In this document: in pieces, positions 38,274 through 46,435 of the stretch
How the letters are laid out: each line of letters starts with the position of its first letter
Position numbering within the stretch: the first letter of the stretch is position 1
Assembly: GCF_009680455.1 (NCBI RefSeq)
Contig: NZ_WKRD01000010.1
Span: forward strand, 1 to 64,000
Direction of reading: 5' to 3'
DNA from: Lachnospira eligens
GTDB lineage: Bacteria; Bacillota; Clostridia; Lachnospirales; Lachnospiraceae
DNA: 64,000 nucleotides
Notes under the pieces: model-generated
Databases searched by the model: none
Told to the model about the DNA's origin: nothing
What the model saw: only the letters and a program-made list of their open reading frames with translations
Position numbers and translations under genes: made by a program

Positions 38274-38307
38274 ACCTATTGACATACTAGGTAAAAGGGT
38301 TTAATAT
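38274..38307 (+). promoter_or_regulatory. Promoter and operator of the sulfur operon
   Basis: TTGACA at 38279-38284 and TAATAT at 38302-38307 are 17 bp apart. An inverted repeat ACCTA-N9-TAGGT (38274-38292) covers the -35, an ideal place for repression by the adjacent Rrf2 protein. About 60 nt of leader follow. No T-box or SAM riboswitch pattern is visible. Confidence 0.65.
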
Positions 38308-38367
38308 ATGGACAGTTCAATAAATATTGAATGTTCATCGCATAACAGATGAAAGGATGAGAAATAT

Positions 38368-39603
38368 ATGAGTGGTTTTAACACATCACTGCTGCATGAT
38401 GGCGTTGACGATTATCCCAACGGAGCAACACTTGTTCCTATATATCAGTCAAGCGCATTTAAGCATGAGAGTGCAGAAGAACTGGAGAGAATATTTGATA
38501 ATAAGGCGATGGGATTCTCATATACGAGAATCAATAATCCGACGATAGAAGCATTTGAAAAAAGAATTACCAAGCTGGAAAAAGGATTTTCAAGTGTAGC
38601 GTGTTCTTCCGGAATGGCGGCAATATTTAATTCTATAGCTAATATTGTAAGACAGGGTAATGAGGTTGTTGCTTCATGTGGATTATATGGTGGAACAGTC
38701 GAACTGTTTGAAGACTTAGAAAGCTTTGGCATTACAGTGAAATATGTGGCTGATAATAAGCCAGAGTGTTTTGAAGAACTTATAACAGATAAGACAAGAG
38801 TTGTATTTGCAGAGACAATCGGTAATCCAAAGCTTGATGTAACAGATATTAAGGCAGTAGCGGATGTTGCACATGCACATGGAATTCCGCTTATAGTTGA
38901 TAATACGGTATCAACGCCATATCTTATACAGCCTATAACTCTTGGCGCAGATGTGGTAGTTAATTCATCATCAAAGTACATTAATGGAAGCAGTGATGCG
39001 ATAAGCGGAATACTTACTTTTAATGGAAAGTTCAAGTTTGATAAAGAAAAGTATCCGGGACTTAAACCATATTTGAAATTCGGCCCAATGGCATATATAA
39101 TTAAACTTCGTAACGGATTATTCAGAAATACTGGTGGTTGTCTTTCACCACAGAATGCTTTTCTTAATAACCTGGGACTTGAGACATTAGGGCTTAGAAT
39201 GGAGAGGCACTGTTCTAATGCGTATGAACTTGCCAGATACTTAGACACATTTGAAGGAATTACAGTTAATTATCCGGGACTTGAGAGCAGTCCGTATCAT
39301 GAAGTGGCTGATAAGCAGTTTACTAAAGGCTATGGTGCGATAATAACTTTCAGGGTTGGAAGCAAGGAGAGAGCATTTAAGATAATTAATGCATTAAAGA
39401 TTCCTAATATTGTTTCTAACATAGGAGATACCAAGACACTGGTTATCCACCCTGCTTCAACGATTGCACTTCATCTAAGCGACAAGGATAAAGAAGCTTC
39501 GGGAGTGTATGACGATCTGATAAGAGTTAGCGTAGGAATAGAAGATATAGATGATCTTAAGGAAGATTTCAGGGCAGCCTTAGAGTCTACTGATAATGAA
39601 TAG
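38368..39603 (+). CDS. metY: O-acetylhomoserine sulfhydrylase
   Basis: 411 aa PLP enzyme of the Cys/Met metabolism family. SYTRINNPTIEAFE and ACSSGMAAI bind the cofactor, DNTVSTPY contains the cofactor Asp, and K203 in NSSSKYING is the Schiff base. Converts O-acetylhomoserine plus a sulfide donor to homocysteine. The genes behind it supply a thiocarboxylated carrier protein. The donor is therefore probably carrier-COSH and not free sulfide, as characterised for MetY of Wolinella. Confidence 0.9.
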   Translation: MSGFNTSLLHDGVDDYPNGATLVPIYQSSAFKHESAEELERIFDNKAMGFSYTRINNPTIEAFEKRITKLEKGFSSVACSSGMAAIFNSIANIVRQGNEVVASCGLYGGTVELFEDLESFGITVKYVADNKPECFEELITDKTRVVFAETIGNPKLDVTDIKAVADVAHAHGIPLIVDNTVSTPYLIQPITLGADVVVNSSSKYINGSSDAISGILTFNGKFKFDKEKYPGLKPYLKFGPMAYIIKLRNGLFRNTGGCLSPQNAFLNNLGLETLGLRMERHCSNAYELARYLDTFEGITVNYPGLESSPYHEVADKQFTKGYGAIITFRVGSKERAFKIINALKIPNIVSNIGDTKTLVIHPASTIALHLSDKDKEASGVYDDLIRVSVGIEDIDDLKEDFRAALESTDNE

Positions 39604-39628
39604 TGCATGGCACGGAAATGAGGATATT

Positions 39629-40495
39629 ATGGCAGAGAAAGTTGATTATGGAACACTTAAGAAGGGCGGATTCATGAGACAGAAGCAGAAGAATAACTTC
39701 TCACTTCGTCTTGCAGTTGTAGGAGGATATCTTACAGCCGAGAATCTTACCAAGATTGCTGAAGTTGCAGAAAAATATGGAGACGGACATGTCCATCTTA
39801 CATCAAGACAGGGCGTTGAGATTCCATTTATTAAACTTAAAGATATAGATGCTGTTAAGGAAGAACTTGCAGAGGGCGGTTGCAGACCTGGTGTGTGTGG
39901 TCCGAGAGTGCGTACAGTCACAGCCTGTCAGGGCAATACAATATGTCCTAGCGGTAACATAGATTCATATGACATTGCAGTTAAGTTAGACGAAAGATAC
40001 TTCGGAAGAGAACTTCCACATAAATTCAAATTCGGTGTTACAGGATGTCAGAACAACTGTCTTAAGGCAGAGGAGAATGATGTTGGTATCAAGGGTGCTG
40101 CTGATGTTAAGTGGATTGAAGACAAATGTATTGGCTGTGGTGTATGTGAGAAGGCCTGTCGTACAGGTGCAATCACAATGCAGGACGGCAAGGTGGCAGT
40201 TGATTATGACAAATGTAATTACTGCGGCAGATGTGCTAAATCCTGTCCAACAGATGCGTGGGACGCACCTTCTGCATATATCATTTCATTTGCAGGAACA
40301 TTTGGTAATTCTATAAGCAAGGGTGAATCACCACTTCCGCTTATCAGAAATGAAGAACAGTTATTCCGTGTCTGTGATGCAGCAATCCAGTTCTTTGCAG
40401 ACAACGCAAAGCCAAGTGAAAGATTTAAGTTCACACTCGACAGAGTTGGAAGAGAAGAATTCTATAAGAAGATTAAGGAGGCATACAATGGCTGA
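39629..40495 (+). CDS. Siroheme/4Fe-4S nitrite-sulfite reductase-like protein with ferredoxin domain
   Basis: 288 aa from the ATG at 39629. An N-terminal ferredoxin-like half domain (LRLAVVGGYLTAENLTKIAE) leads to the cluster-siroheme cysteines TACQGNTICPSG and GCQNNCLKAEEN. Two 4Fe-4S ferredoxin motifs (CIGCGVCEKAC and CNYCGRCAKSC) follow. This compact dissimilatory-type (Asr C-like) form would reduce sulfite to sulfide. It provides sulfur to the relay encoded beside it and overlaps tusA by 8 bp. Confidence 0.85.
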   Translation: MAEKVDYGTLKKGGFMRQKQKNNFSLRLAVVGGYLTAENLTKIAEVAEKYGDGHVHLTSRQGVEIPFIKLKDIDAVKEELAEGGCRPGVCGPRVRTVTACQGNTICPSGNIDSYDIAVKLDERYFGRELPHKFKFGVTGCQNNCLKAEENDVGIKGAADVKWIEDKCIGCGVCEKACRTGAITMQDGKVAVDYDKCNYCGRCAKSCPTDAWDAPSAYIISFAGTFGNSISKGESPLPLIRNEEQLFRVCDAAIQFFADNAKPSERFKFTLDRVGREEFYKKIKEAYNG

Positions 40496-40739
40496 TTTTG
40501 AGATTGATGATACAGTAGATATTACTGATGTGGTCTGCCCAACAACATTTGTTAAGGCAAAGGTAGCACTTGAGGAGTTAGATGACGGACAGATTCTTGC
40601 GGTCAGAATGAATGATGGCGAGCCTGTTCAGAATGTTCCAAGAAGTATTAAGGAAGAGGGACATCAGATATTAAAGCTTACAGCTAATGAGGATGGTACA
40701 TATACTCTTATCGTTAGAAAGGTAGAAGACGAGGATTAA
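40488..40739 (+). CDS. tusA: TusA-family sulfurtransferase
   Basis: 83 aa. DITDVVCPTTFVKAKVALEE contains the sulfur-carrying Cys17 in the CPxx-[LTF] motif. The protein relays persulfide sulfur; here it may deliver it to the ThiS-like carrier or accept it from the reductase. An AAGGAGG site lies inside the end of the preceding gene. Confidence 0.9.
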   Translation: MADFEIDDTVDITDVVCPTTFVKAKVALEELDDGQILAVRMNDGEPVQNVPRSIKEEGHQILKLTANEDGTYTLIVRKVEDED

Positions 40740-40753
40740 GGAAAGGAGGGCTT

Positions 40754-41071
40754 ATGGCAGCCAGAGCTAATGCAGAGAATTTCGAAGAACTGGTTCTTAA
40801 GTCAGAACTTCCGGTTCTTGTGGATTTCTATTCAGATTCATGCATCCCATGCAAGATGATGGCAGGGGTTGTAGGAGACATTGAAGATGATTACGAGGGA
40901 AAGCTTAATGTTTACAAGGTAAATGTAAACTTTGATGAATCGCTTGCTTCTAAATATGAAGTATTGGCAGCACCTACATTTGTTGCATTCAACAAAGGTG
41001 CTGAGACAGGCAGAATTGCAGGAAAGACAACTAAGGATGTACTGCTTGGATTATTTGAAGGATTAAATTAG
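40754..41071 (+). CDS. Thioredoxin-like protein
   Basis: 105 aa thioredoxin fold with the active site DSCIPCKM (Cys30, Cys33), so CIPC replaces the usual CGPC. This raises the redox potential in other variants. The cis-proline follows in LAAPTFVAF. Its position between tusA and thiS suggests it reduces persulfide or disulfide intermediates of this sulfur relay. Confidence 0.88.
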   Translation: MAARANAENFEELVLKSELPVLVDFYSDSCIPCKMMAGVVGDIEDDYEGKLNVYKVNVNFDESLASKYEVLAAPTFVAFNKGAETGRIAGKTTKDVLLGLFEGLN

Positions 41072-41089
41072 TTAACAGGGAGGAATGTT

Positions 41090-41299
41090 ATGAAGATCAC
41101 AGTTGCAGGAAACAAGAAGGAATATGAAGACGGAATTACAGTAGCAGAGCTTATCGTTAAGGAGAATGTTGAGAATCCTGAATATGTAACAGTTACTGTT
41201 AATGATGATTTTGTTGAGAGAGATGATTTTGAGACAACAAAGTTAAATGAAGGCGATGCAGTTGAATTCTTATATTTCATGGGAGGAGGAGCATACTAA
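41090..41299 (+). CDS. ThiS/HcyS-like sulfur carrier protein with masked C-terminus
   Basis: 69 aa beta-grasp ubiquitin-like protein (MKITVAGNKKEYEDGITVAE). It ends FMGGGAY, that is, the active GG is followed by extra Ala-Tyr. A carrier must end in GG to be adenylated, so two residues have to be trimmed, and a JAMM protease gene lies three genes on. This matches the HcyS carriers of protein-thiocarboxylate methionine synthesis, not thiamine ThiS. Confidence 0.85.
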   Translation: MKITVAGNKKEYEDGITVAELIVKENVENPEYVTVTVNDDFVERDDFETTKLNEGDAVEFLYFMGGGAY

Positions 41300-42105
41300 T
41301 GGCGTTTACTAATGAACAGCTTGAAAGGTATTCACGCCACATTATTTTAAAGGAAGTTGGAGCTAAAGGCCAGAAGAAGCTTCTTAATGCGAGCGTGCTT
41401 ATAATCGGTGCAGGCGGACTTGGTGCTCCTGCAGCTATGTATCTGGCAGCAGCCGGAGTTGGAACAATCGGTATTGTTGATGCTGATGAGGTTGATTTAT
41501 CTAATCTTCAGAGACAGATTATCCATTCAACAGCAGATATCGGTAAGGCAAAGGTTAAATCTGCTAAAGAAACAATGGAAGCAATCAATCCTGATGTAAC
41601 AGTTAAGACTTACAGAGAATTCGTTACATCTGAGAATGTTATGGAGCTTATCAAGGATTATGATTTCATCATTGATGGAACAGATAATTTCCCTGCAAAA
41701 TTCCTTATTAATGATGCGTGTGTTATGGCTGGAAAGCCTTTTTCTCATGCCGGAATCATAAGATTCAAGGGTCAGCTTATGACTTATGTACCAGGAGAAG
41801 GACCATGCTACAGATGTGTATTCAAGAACCCACCACCAAAGGACGCAGTTCCTACATGCAAGCAGGCAGGCGTTATCGGAGCAATGGGCGGTGTTATAGG
41901 AAGCCTTCAGGCAATGGAAGCTATCAAGTACATCATTGGCAAGGGAGACCTTCTTACAGGAAGACTTCTTACATATGATGCTTTAAAGATGGAATTCCAT
42001 ACAATTAAGCTTCCAAAGGACCATCATTGTGCTATATGCGGAGATAATCCTACAATTCATGAGCTTATTGATTATGAACAGGCTGAATGTGATATGCATA
42101 AGTAA
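41299..42105 (+). CDS. ThiF/MoeB/HcyF-type E1-like adenylyltransferase
   Basis: 268 aa with the ATP loop GAGGLGAPA (37-45), Arg finger region LSNLQRQIIHST, and zinc-binding CYRC and CAIC pairs. It adenylates the carrier C-terminus and passes sulfur onto it. The start overlaps the carrier stop by one base (TAATG), so the two are made together. Confidence 0.92.
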   Translation: MAFTNEQLERYSRHIILKEVGAKGQKKLLNASVLIIGAGGLGAPAAMYLAAAGVGTIGIVDADEVDLSNLQRQIIHSTADIGKAKVKSAKETMEAINPDVTVKTYREFVTSENVMELIKDYDFIIDGTDNFPAKFLINDACVMAGKPFSHAGIIRFKGQLMTYVPGEGPCYRCVFKNPPPKDAVPTCKQAGVIGAMGGVIGSLQAMEAIKYIIGKGDLLTGRLLTYDALKMEFHTIKLPKDHHCAICGDNPTIHELIDYEQAECDMHK

Positions 42106-42107
42106 TA

Positions 42108-42287
42108 AGAGAAAATATATGTGATGGCAGAATAATGGGATAATCATGTGCAGGCACGCTTTCGCTACTTGTCGTTCACAGCGGTACTAAGCTCGCCAAC
42201 GCCGAAGGCGTTGGCTTGCTAAGTGCCGGTGACTCCAAAGTGCACTGCACATGGTTATCTCATTATTCTGCTTATATATGTTTTCTC
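42108..42287. repeat. Large imperfect palindrome between the E1 and JAMM genes
   Basis: The left arm 42108-42156 and right arm 42241-42287 match over about 47 nt with few mismatches, for example GCAGAATAATGGGATAATCA against the complement of TGGTTATCTCATTATTCTGC. A GC-rich core holds a perfect GCCAACGCC/GGCGTTGGC hairpin at 42195-42215. The whole folds into one cruciform of about 180 nt. The base composition differs from the flanks; it looks like a MITE or REP-like insertion. Confidence 0.8.
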
Positions 42288-42356
42288 TGCCGGTGCGTGT
42301 GCGCGGGGCTTACGCTGGATAAGTATGAAAGTGATAATTTTTATTGGAGGATGAGT

Positions 42357-42773
42357 ATGATTATTCGAATGAAAAAATCTGATTATGATGCAGTTGTGCA
42401 ATATTGTTTATCGGGGCTTCCTAATGAATCTTGTGGGCTTATTGCGGGATTTGTTGATGGTGATGTTAAGTCTATTGAGAAAGTGTATTTTCTTACTAAT
42501 CTTGATAATAATAATGTGCATTTTACTATGGATCCTAAAGAGCAGTTTGCTGCAGTCAAGGACGCAAGAAGTCTTGGCCTGACTATGCTTGGTAATTTCC
42601 ATTCTCACCCGGAGACTCCTTCAAGACCTTCTGAGGAAGATAAAAGACTTGCATATGATTCAACTGCTGTATATATGATTATGTCACTTATGGATAATGA
42701 TAATCCTGTGTTTAAGGCATTTGGTGTTGATAAGGATAAGAATGTTACCGAGCATGTGCTGGAGATTGTGTAG
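42357..42773 (+). CDS. JAMM/M67 metalloprotease, HcyD-like
   Basis: 138 aa from the ATG at 42357 (GGAGG at 42346-42350). The complete JAMM motif is present: Glu24 in NESCGLI, then HSHPETPSRPSEED giving His82, His84, Ser92 and Asp95. Bacterial members clip C-terminal residues off ubiquitin-like carriers. The masked carrier of the same operon (GGGAY) is the obvious substrate. A large palindrome separates it from the E1 gene but the strand is the same. Confidence 0.88.
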   Translation: MIIRMKKSDYDAVVQYCLSGLPNESCGLIAGFVDGDVKSIEKVYFLTNLDNNNVHFTMDPKEQFAAVKDARSLGLTMLGNFHSHPETPSRPSEEDKRLAYDSTAVYMIMSLMDNDNPVFKAFGVDKDKNVTEHVLEIV

Positions 42774-42853
42774 GGTAATGTGTCTGGATACTGTACGTAA
42801 GAAGAACATCAGCAGAGTGATAATGGTCCGATACAAGGTGTTATACACATGAT

Positions 42854-43046
42854 ACCTATAGATAGTCGCATTGTAAGAATCCTTATAGGGAAAAAGAAGG
42901 AGAATTTAAATTATTTTTAGTTTTTTGAAGCATAATAACCTATAAGCGGCATGAAATAAGCAGCTTTATAGGTAAATATGAAACTAAAATGGAGAAAAAG
43001 TGGAAAATATGCCTATAAGAGAGCAAGAAGATATGATTATATAGGC
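42854..43046. repeat. CCTATAA hairpin array 3
   Basis: Three units: 42854-42890, 42938-42973 and 43011-43046. The third uses GCCTATA...TATAGGC, a compensated change of the outermost pair. TGGAAAA precedes it at 43001. The first shares its 5' flank and left half (ACATGATACCTATA and TAGTCG) with the first unit of array 1, so the copies are homologous. Confidence 0.75.
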
Positions 43047-43075
43047 AGAGAACGAAAATGAATGGTTTGAAAATC

Positions 43076-43110
43076 ACCTCTTCGCTTTATGTTAAGTGAA
43101 GGGGTTTTTT
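43076..43110 (+). terminator. Terminator after array 3
   Basis: CCTCTTCGCTT pairs with AAGTGAAGGGG (two G-U) around TATGTTA and is followed by TTTTTT. Confidence 0.75.
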
Positions 43111-43240
43111 ATGTATGGAAGGAAAATGAGGAAACTACGCGATTCTCGCTACGCTGGATTGATATTTCAGGCATTTGTTAGTAACATTTTAATAAACAGA
43201 CAGTGCTGTGAAATTAATTGACAATCAAGGAGGACGACAT

Positions 43241-43378
43241 ATGGATAAGCAGAAGACGGGCGAGCTTATAAGGAATGCGAGGATTAAAAAAGGGTATACC
43301 CAGGTTGAACTTGGTGATTTAATTGGTGTAACCAATAAGGCAATTTCAAGATGGGAAAAAGGGGGTTCACTTAGATAA
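43241..43378 (+). pseudogene. 5' part of XRE-type membrane regulator, interrupted
   Basis: An AAGGAGG site and ATG open a typical XRE helix-turn-helix: KTGELIRNARIKKGYTQVEL, then GVTNKAISRWEKG. After 42 residues of host sequence the frame enters the mobile element and stops at 43376. The gene's remainder is at 50879-51641. Joining 43365 to 50879 restores WEKGGDSFPDIGV and an open frame of 295 codons plus stop, so the insertion is the only visible lesion. The 45-aa remnant alone lacks the last HTH helix. Confidence 0.9.
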
Positions 43379-43440
43379 AGATACCACATCAATCCCACGC
43401 TGACTTTTGCTCAACCGATACAGCCGGAGGGCTGGATAAC

Positions 43441-43490
43441 AAGAAAAGGCGGTATGCGCCCCGTGGAGGGGTAGCATATCGCCTTTTCTT
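43441..43490. repeat. Strong hairpin near the left end of the element
   Basis: AAGAAAAGGCGGTATGC pairs with GCATATCGCCTTTTCTT (one mismatch), with an inner CCCC/GGGG. It may be a terminator insulating the element from the host transcript or part of the transfer origin region. Confidence 0.6.
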
Positions 43491-43500
43491 GTGGGGGTTT

Positions 43501-43570
43501 CCAAAGGGGGCAACGCCCCCATTTGGCACACGACTTTGCGAAGCAAAGTGTAGTGTGTTATACGCTCTGT
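43501..43570 (+). other. oriT: oriT of pMV158/MOBV type
   Basis: A hairpin CCAAAGGGGGC/GCCCCC is followed by ACTTTGC-GAA-GCAAAGT (43533-43549) and directly by GTAGTGTGTTATAC. The stem followed by TAGTGTG/TTA is the layout of the pMV158 origin cut by MobM, with the nick expected after 43557. The element encodes a MobV relaxase, supporting the call. The 43382-43976 stretch holds no convincing gene otherwise. Confidence 0.75.
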
Positions 43571-43730
43571 CGGCGTTGCCGTGAAAATGCCGTTGCCGCC
43601 GGGGAGGGCAAGGGCATTTGAAGCGGCAGGAAAACAGGGCTGTGCTTGCGTGGCGTAGAGCCGTAAGCACAGGTCTGGTTTCAACAGCAGACTGGGCGTA
43701 TATGAAAGCCCCCGTCCCTCGTCCTACGCT

Positions 43731-43757
43731 CCGACTTGTGGACAAAGTGTCCCGAAG
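43731..43757. repeat. Copy 1 of a GGACAAA-TGTCC dyad flanking the cargo
   Basis: ACTTGTGGACAAAGTGTCCC followed by GAAGT is closely related to the perfect hairpin at 46677-46700. About 60 bp downstream of each copy are also similar. The two copies bracket the low-GC resistance and repair cargo. Confidence 0.55.
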
Positions 43758-43976
43758 TTGTGGCCACACTCCCGGAAAAGTAGCAGGACAGCGGGCAACC
43801 GTCAAGGCTGAAATGAACGGGGTTACACCCGGCCTTGACCGCCGCCCGCCGCCCCGCTGGATGGGTGGACAAGGCGGCCAATCCCTCAAAGTGCTTGTCC
43901 GCGCTCTTTCTGATTTTGAGGTATTCAGTTTTTCAAAATTGAATAATCAAAATAAATTTTTTCGATTGAAAAAATT

Positions 43977-44843
43977 TTATTTGTTATCATCTTCAATGCC
44001 ATATTTTTTCTTTTGCCGAATCACATAATTACTGATTTTTTCATCATATAGTGGATACTGGTAATCCAACTGGCATGCCACTTCTGACGAAACCTCCCGG
44101 AACAATGCCATACATTGTTCAAAGGATTCCCACATATGGGGATAGGAATCCATATTATAAGTGGACATAAGTCGTTCCCACAATTCCTCTGGGGCATATT
44201 GCTTCATAAATTTATAGTTTTTTCCCAAACTGAAATGAAATCCCTGTTTGATACCAATCAGCCAGGAAATCATGCGAAGCAATTCTTTTCGTACTATATC
44301 ATTCATATGGTCAATAGCAAAAAGAATTTCTTTGCGGCATAAGCCCTTTACTACATATGTTGTAGTATTCCAAAATTCATTACAGCAATCGTCAAACATT
44401 CTTTGAGTAGGCTTCTGCAAGTGGTAGTCTATATCCGTTGGTATTGGCGGCTTTACGATACGGTTGTCTTTATCCAACAGTAACTTTACCAGTTTATCCC
44501 ATGTAAAATACTCGTCTATCAGTTCCAGCGGCAGCAAAGTTAAATCTATCTTAACATCATCAGTAAACAGCATTAAATATGAAAATCCCTTTTCTACAGC
44601 TGGAAATAATTCCATATCTTCCGGCTTTTGCAGAATCAACCTTTCACCAAATATATCTAGCCATTTATCATCACTTGTGAAGCTGTCCATATCCGTAACA
44701 AAAAAAGTAATATCAAAATCCTGAAAATCATCAGGCGGAATATTTGTATTTGTTCTAGATCCTTCCAAAGTAACCATGCGAATGCGTTTGTCTGTTTTTG
44801 CAAAATTCAAAACAATATCATAAACTTCCTTTTCTGATCTCAT
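43977..44843 (-). CDS. aadE: Aminoglycoside 6-adenylyltransferase, ANT(6) family
   Basis: 288 aa from the ATG at 44843 (GGAGGAG site). It is nearly collinear with ANT(6) streptomycin adenylyltransferases: MRSEKE start, RMVTLEGSRTNTNIP, DFQDFDITFFVTDM with the metal-binding DxD, QKPEDMELFP, GFSYLMLFTDDVKIDLTLLP, and CCNEFWNTTTYVVKGLCRKE. Expected to confer streptomycin resistance. GC is far below that of the surrounding element, so it is cargo acquired separately. The exact subtype (Ia or Ib) cannot be set by eye. Confidence 0.92.
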   Translation of the reverse strand: MRSEKEVYDIVLNFAKTDKRIRMVTLEGSRTNTNIPPDDFQDFDITFFVTDMDSFTSDDKWLDIFGERLILQKPEDMELFPAVEKGFSYLMLFTDDVKIDLTLLPLELIDEYFTWDKLVKLLLDKDNRIVKPPIPTDIDYHLQKPTQRMFDDCCNEFWNTTTYVVKGLCRKEILFAIDHMNDIVRKELLRMISWLIGIKQGFHFSLGKNYKFMKQYAPEELWERLMSTYNMDSYPHMWESFEQCMALFREVSSEVACQLDYQYPLYDEKISNYVIRQKKKYGIEDDNK

Positions 44844-44858
44844 TTTTATCTCCTCCAA

Positions 44859-45026
44859 TTATTGAAATAGGTGTGAAACCATTTTAGGGCTTTCCCGCCT
44901 TGATTACCCTTTAGCAAAGACGGGCGGGACTGTCAACGGCGGCGCATGAAATGCGCCGTTCATCTTGACCGTTGACTGGCTCGGCTGGCTTTGCTATCTC
45001 TCGATAAATTGTACCGAAATATTGAA
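44859..45026. other. GC-rich spacer between aadE and tag
   Basis: Contains nested inverted repeats (GTCAACGG with CCGTTGAC, and GGCGCAT/ATGCGCC inside). It probably belonged to the element backbone and now separates the two cargo genes. Confidence 0.5.
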
Positions 45027-45596
45027 TTATTCTGGTACATACAAATAGCAACCTTTCACATGGTCATTTACAATTCCGATTGCCTGCATATACGCATATA
45101 TAATCGTGCTGCCTACAAACTTAAAGCCTCGTTTTTTTAAGTCTTTACTGATTCTATCTGAAAGTGGCGTTGTTGCAGGAATGTCCGCTTCCGATTTGAA
45201 ATGATTATGAATCGGTCTATTCTTAACATAAGACCAAATAAACTTATCAAAACTTCCGTATTCTTCTTGGATTTTGATAAATTGCTGTGCGTTTGTGATT
45301 GTCGACTTAATTTTTAATCTATTGCGAACAATATTGGGATTTTGCATTAACTCATCAATTTTAGTTTCGTCATAGAGAGCAATTTTTTGATAATCAAACT
45401 CGTTGAAGGCTTCCTTAAATGCAGCTCTTTTATTTAATATCGTCAGCCATGATAATCCGGCTTGCATACCTTCAAGAACCAACATTTCAAATAGTTTTCT
45501 ATCATCATGAACGGGCTTTCCCCATTCCTCATCATGGTATTCTTTATAGAGTTCTGTGGTTGCCCACGAACATCTTTCTCTATCGTCTTTCTTCAT
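45027..45596 (-). CDS. tag: DNA-3-methyladenine glycosylase I
   Basis: 189 aa from the ATG at 45596 (GGAGG site); the open frame further upstream overlaps the XRE gene in another frame and is not used. CSWATTELYKEYHDEEWG, DDRKLFEMLVLEGMQAGLSW and the C-terminal VNDHVKGC contain the Trp/Glu pocket and zinc-binding Cys/His of Tag. It removes 3-methyladenine from DNA. It is low GC and travels beside the resistance gene as cargo. Confidence 0.92.
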   Translation of the reverse strand: MKKDDRERCSWATTELYKEYHDEEWGKPVHDDRKLFEMLVLEGMQAGLSWLTILNKRAAFKEAFNEFDYQKIALYDETKIDELMQNPNIVRNRLKIKSTITNAQQFIKIQEEYGSFDKFIWSYVKNRPIHNHFKSEADIPATTPLSDRISKDLKKRGFKFVGSTIIYAYMQAIGIVNDHVKGCYLYVPE

Positions 45597-45634
45597 GGTA
45601 TCCTCCGTTTGTAAAATTTGTTTTTGTCGCCCAC

Positions 45635-46435
45635 TTATTTTCTCCCCCGCTGGGGCTTTGGATTTTTCAGTAAATCTGACTTCTGCGCAATCCGCTTCAG
45701 CCACTTCCTTTCTTCCTCGGACAGCTTCTTGTAATTCAGTTTGAGCCGCTTGCAGATAAACATCATAGCCGCCTGTTCCGGGTCGCTGCCCGGGCTGGCG
45801 GTTTCCTCGGCGGTCTGTAAGAAATCTTCCAGAGGATTGTCCTCCGGGACGCTGAAAAAATCGTCCTTGTGGGCTTCCCGCAGGTCGAGGGCTATCTTGT
45901 TTATGTCCTGCTGTATCACATAGCGGCAAAAGCTGTCGTCGTCAATATGGGCGGCGATAAGCTGCCTTAACTGCGGGTCAGTCAAGCCGGGATTGTGTTG
46001 TTTCATAATCGTTGCACTCACGGCGTCCACAATGGCGTTTGCACTCTGTACCTGTTTTCCCGCCACGCCGTTCACATAGATTTCAAGGTCGGCCATGAGC
46101 CGGGGAAAATCCGGGTGGGTCGCCAGTTCACACAAAAGGGAATTGTCCACCCGCCCGCTTTTCAATAGTTCAATCATATCGTCGCTCAAACGCAGGTCTG
46201 CAAGATCGGCGTTTGGGTGATTTTTTGTTTGGGAACGGCCCAGCAGATAATCAACAGTCACTTCGTAAAACTTTGCTAACTCAATAAGGGCATAGTGGCT
46301 GATGTCTTTGAACTTGTCCCCCTCATAACTGCCCAAAGCAGACTTGGAGAGATGGGTCTGCTCCGCAAGTTGTTCCAATGTCAGCCCACGCTCCACACGC
46401 AGGTCTTTTAGCCGTTCCTGTATGGATAACTCCAT
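45635..46435 (-). CDS. XRE-family regulator of the element
   Basis: 266 aa from the ATG at 46435 (AAGGAGGGA site). The N-terminal helix-turn-helix (RLKDLRVERGLTLEQLAEQT to SALGSYEGDK) is followed by a long helical region with no known domain. It is divergent from the Cys-rich VLP gene across a 360-bp control region, so it probably controls the element's mobilisation or maintenance genes. Confidence 0.85.
   Translation of the reverse strand: MELSIQERLKDLRVERGLTLEQLAEQTHLSKSALGSYEGDKFKDISHYALIELAKFYEVTVDYLLGRSQTKNHPNADLADLRLSDDMIELLKSGRVDNSLLCELATHPDFPRLMADLEIYVNGVAGKQVQSANAIVDAVSATIMKQHNPGLTDPQLRQLIAAHIDDDSFCRYVIQQDINKIALDLREAHKDDFFSVPEDNPLEDFLQTAEETASPGSDPEQAAMMFICKRLKLNYKKLSEEERKWLKRIAQKSDLLKNPKPQRGRK

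Noticed and set aside
38445-39248. 267-codon reverse-strand frame inside metY
   Set aside because: Antisense shadow of a clearly conserved PLP enzyme; no start signal.
43389-44028. Several 100-166-codon frames at the left end of the element
   Set aside because: They overlap the oriT and hairpins, have Arg/Pro-rich composition typical of GC-rich noncoding DNA, and none has a ribosome site.
45597-45929. N-terminal extension of tag making a 300-aa fusion
   Set aside because: The extra 111 codons run through the XRE gene in another frame and have no similarity to Tag; the ATG at 45596 has its own GGAGG.
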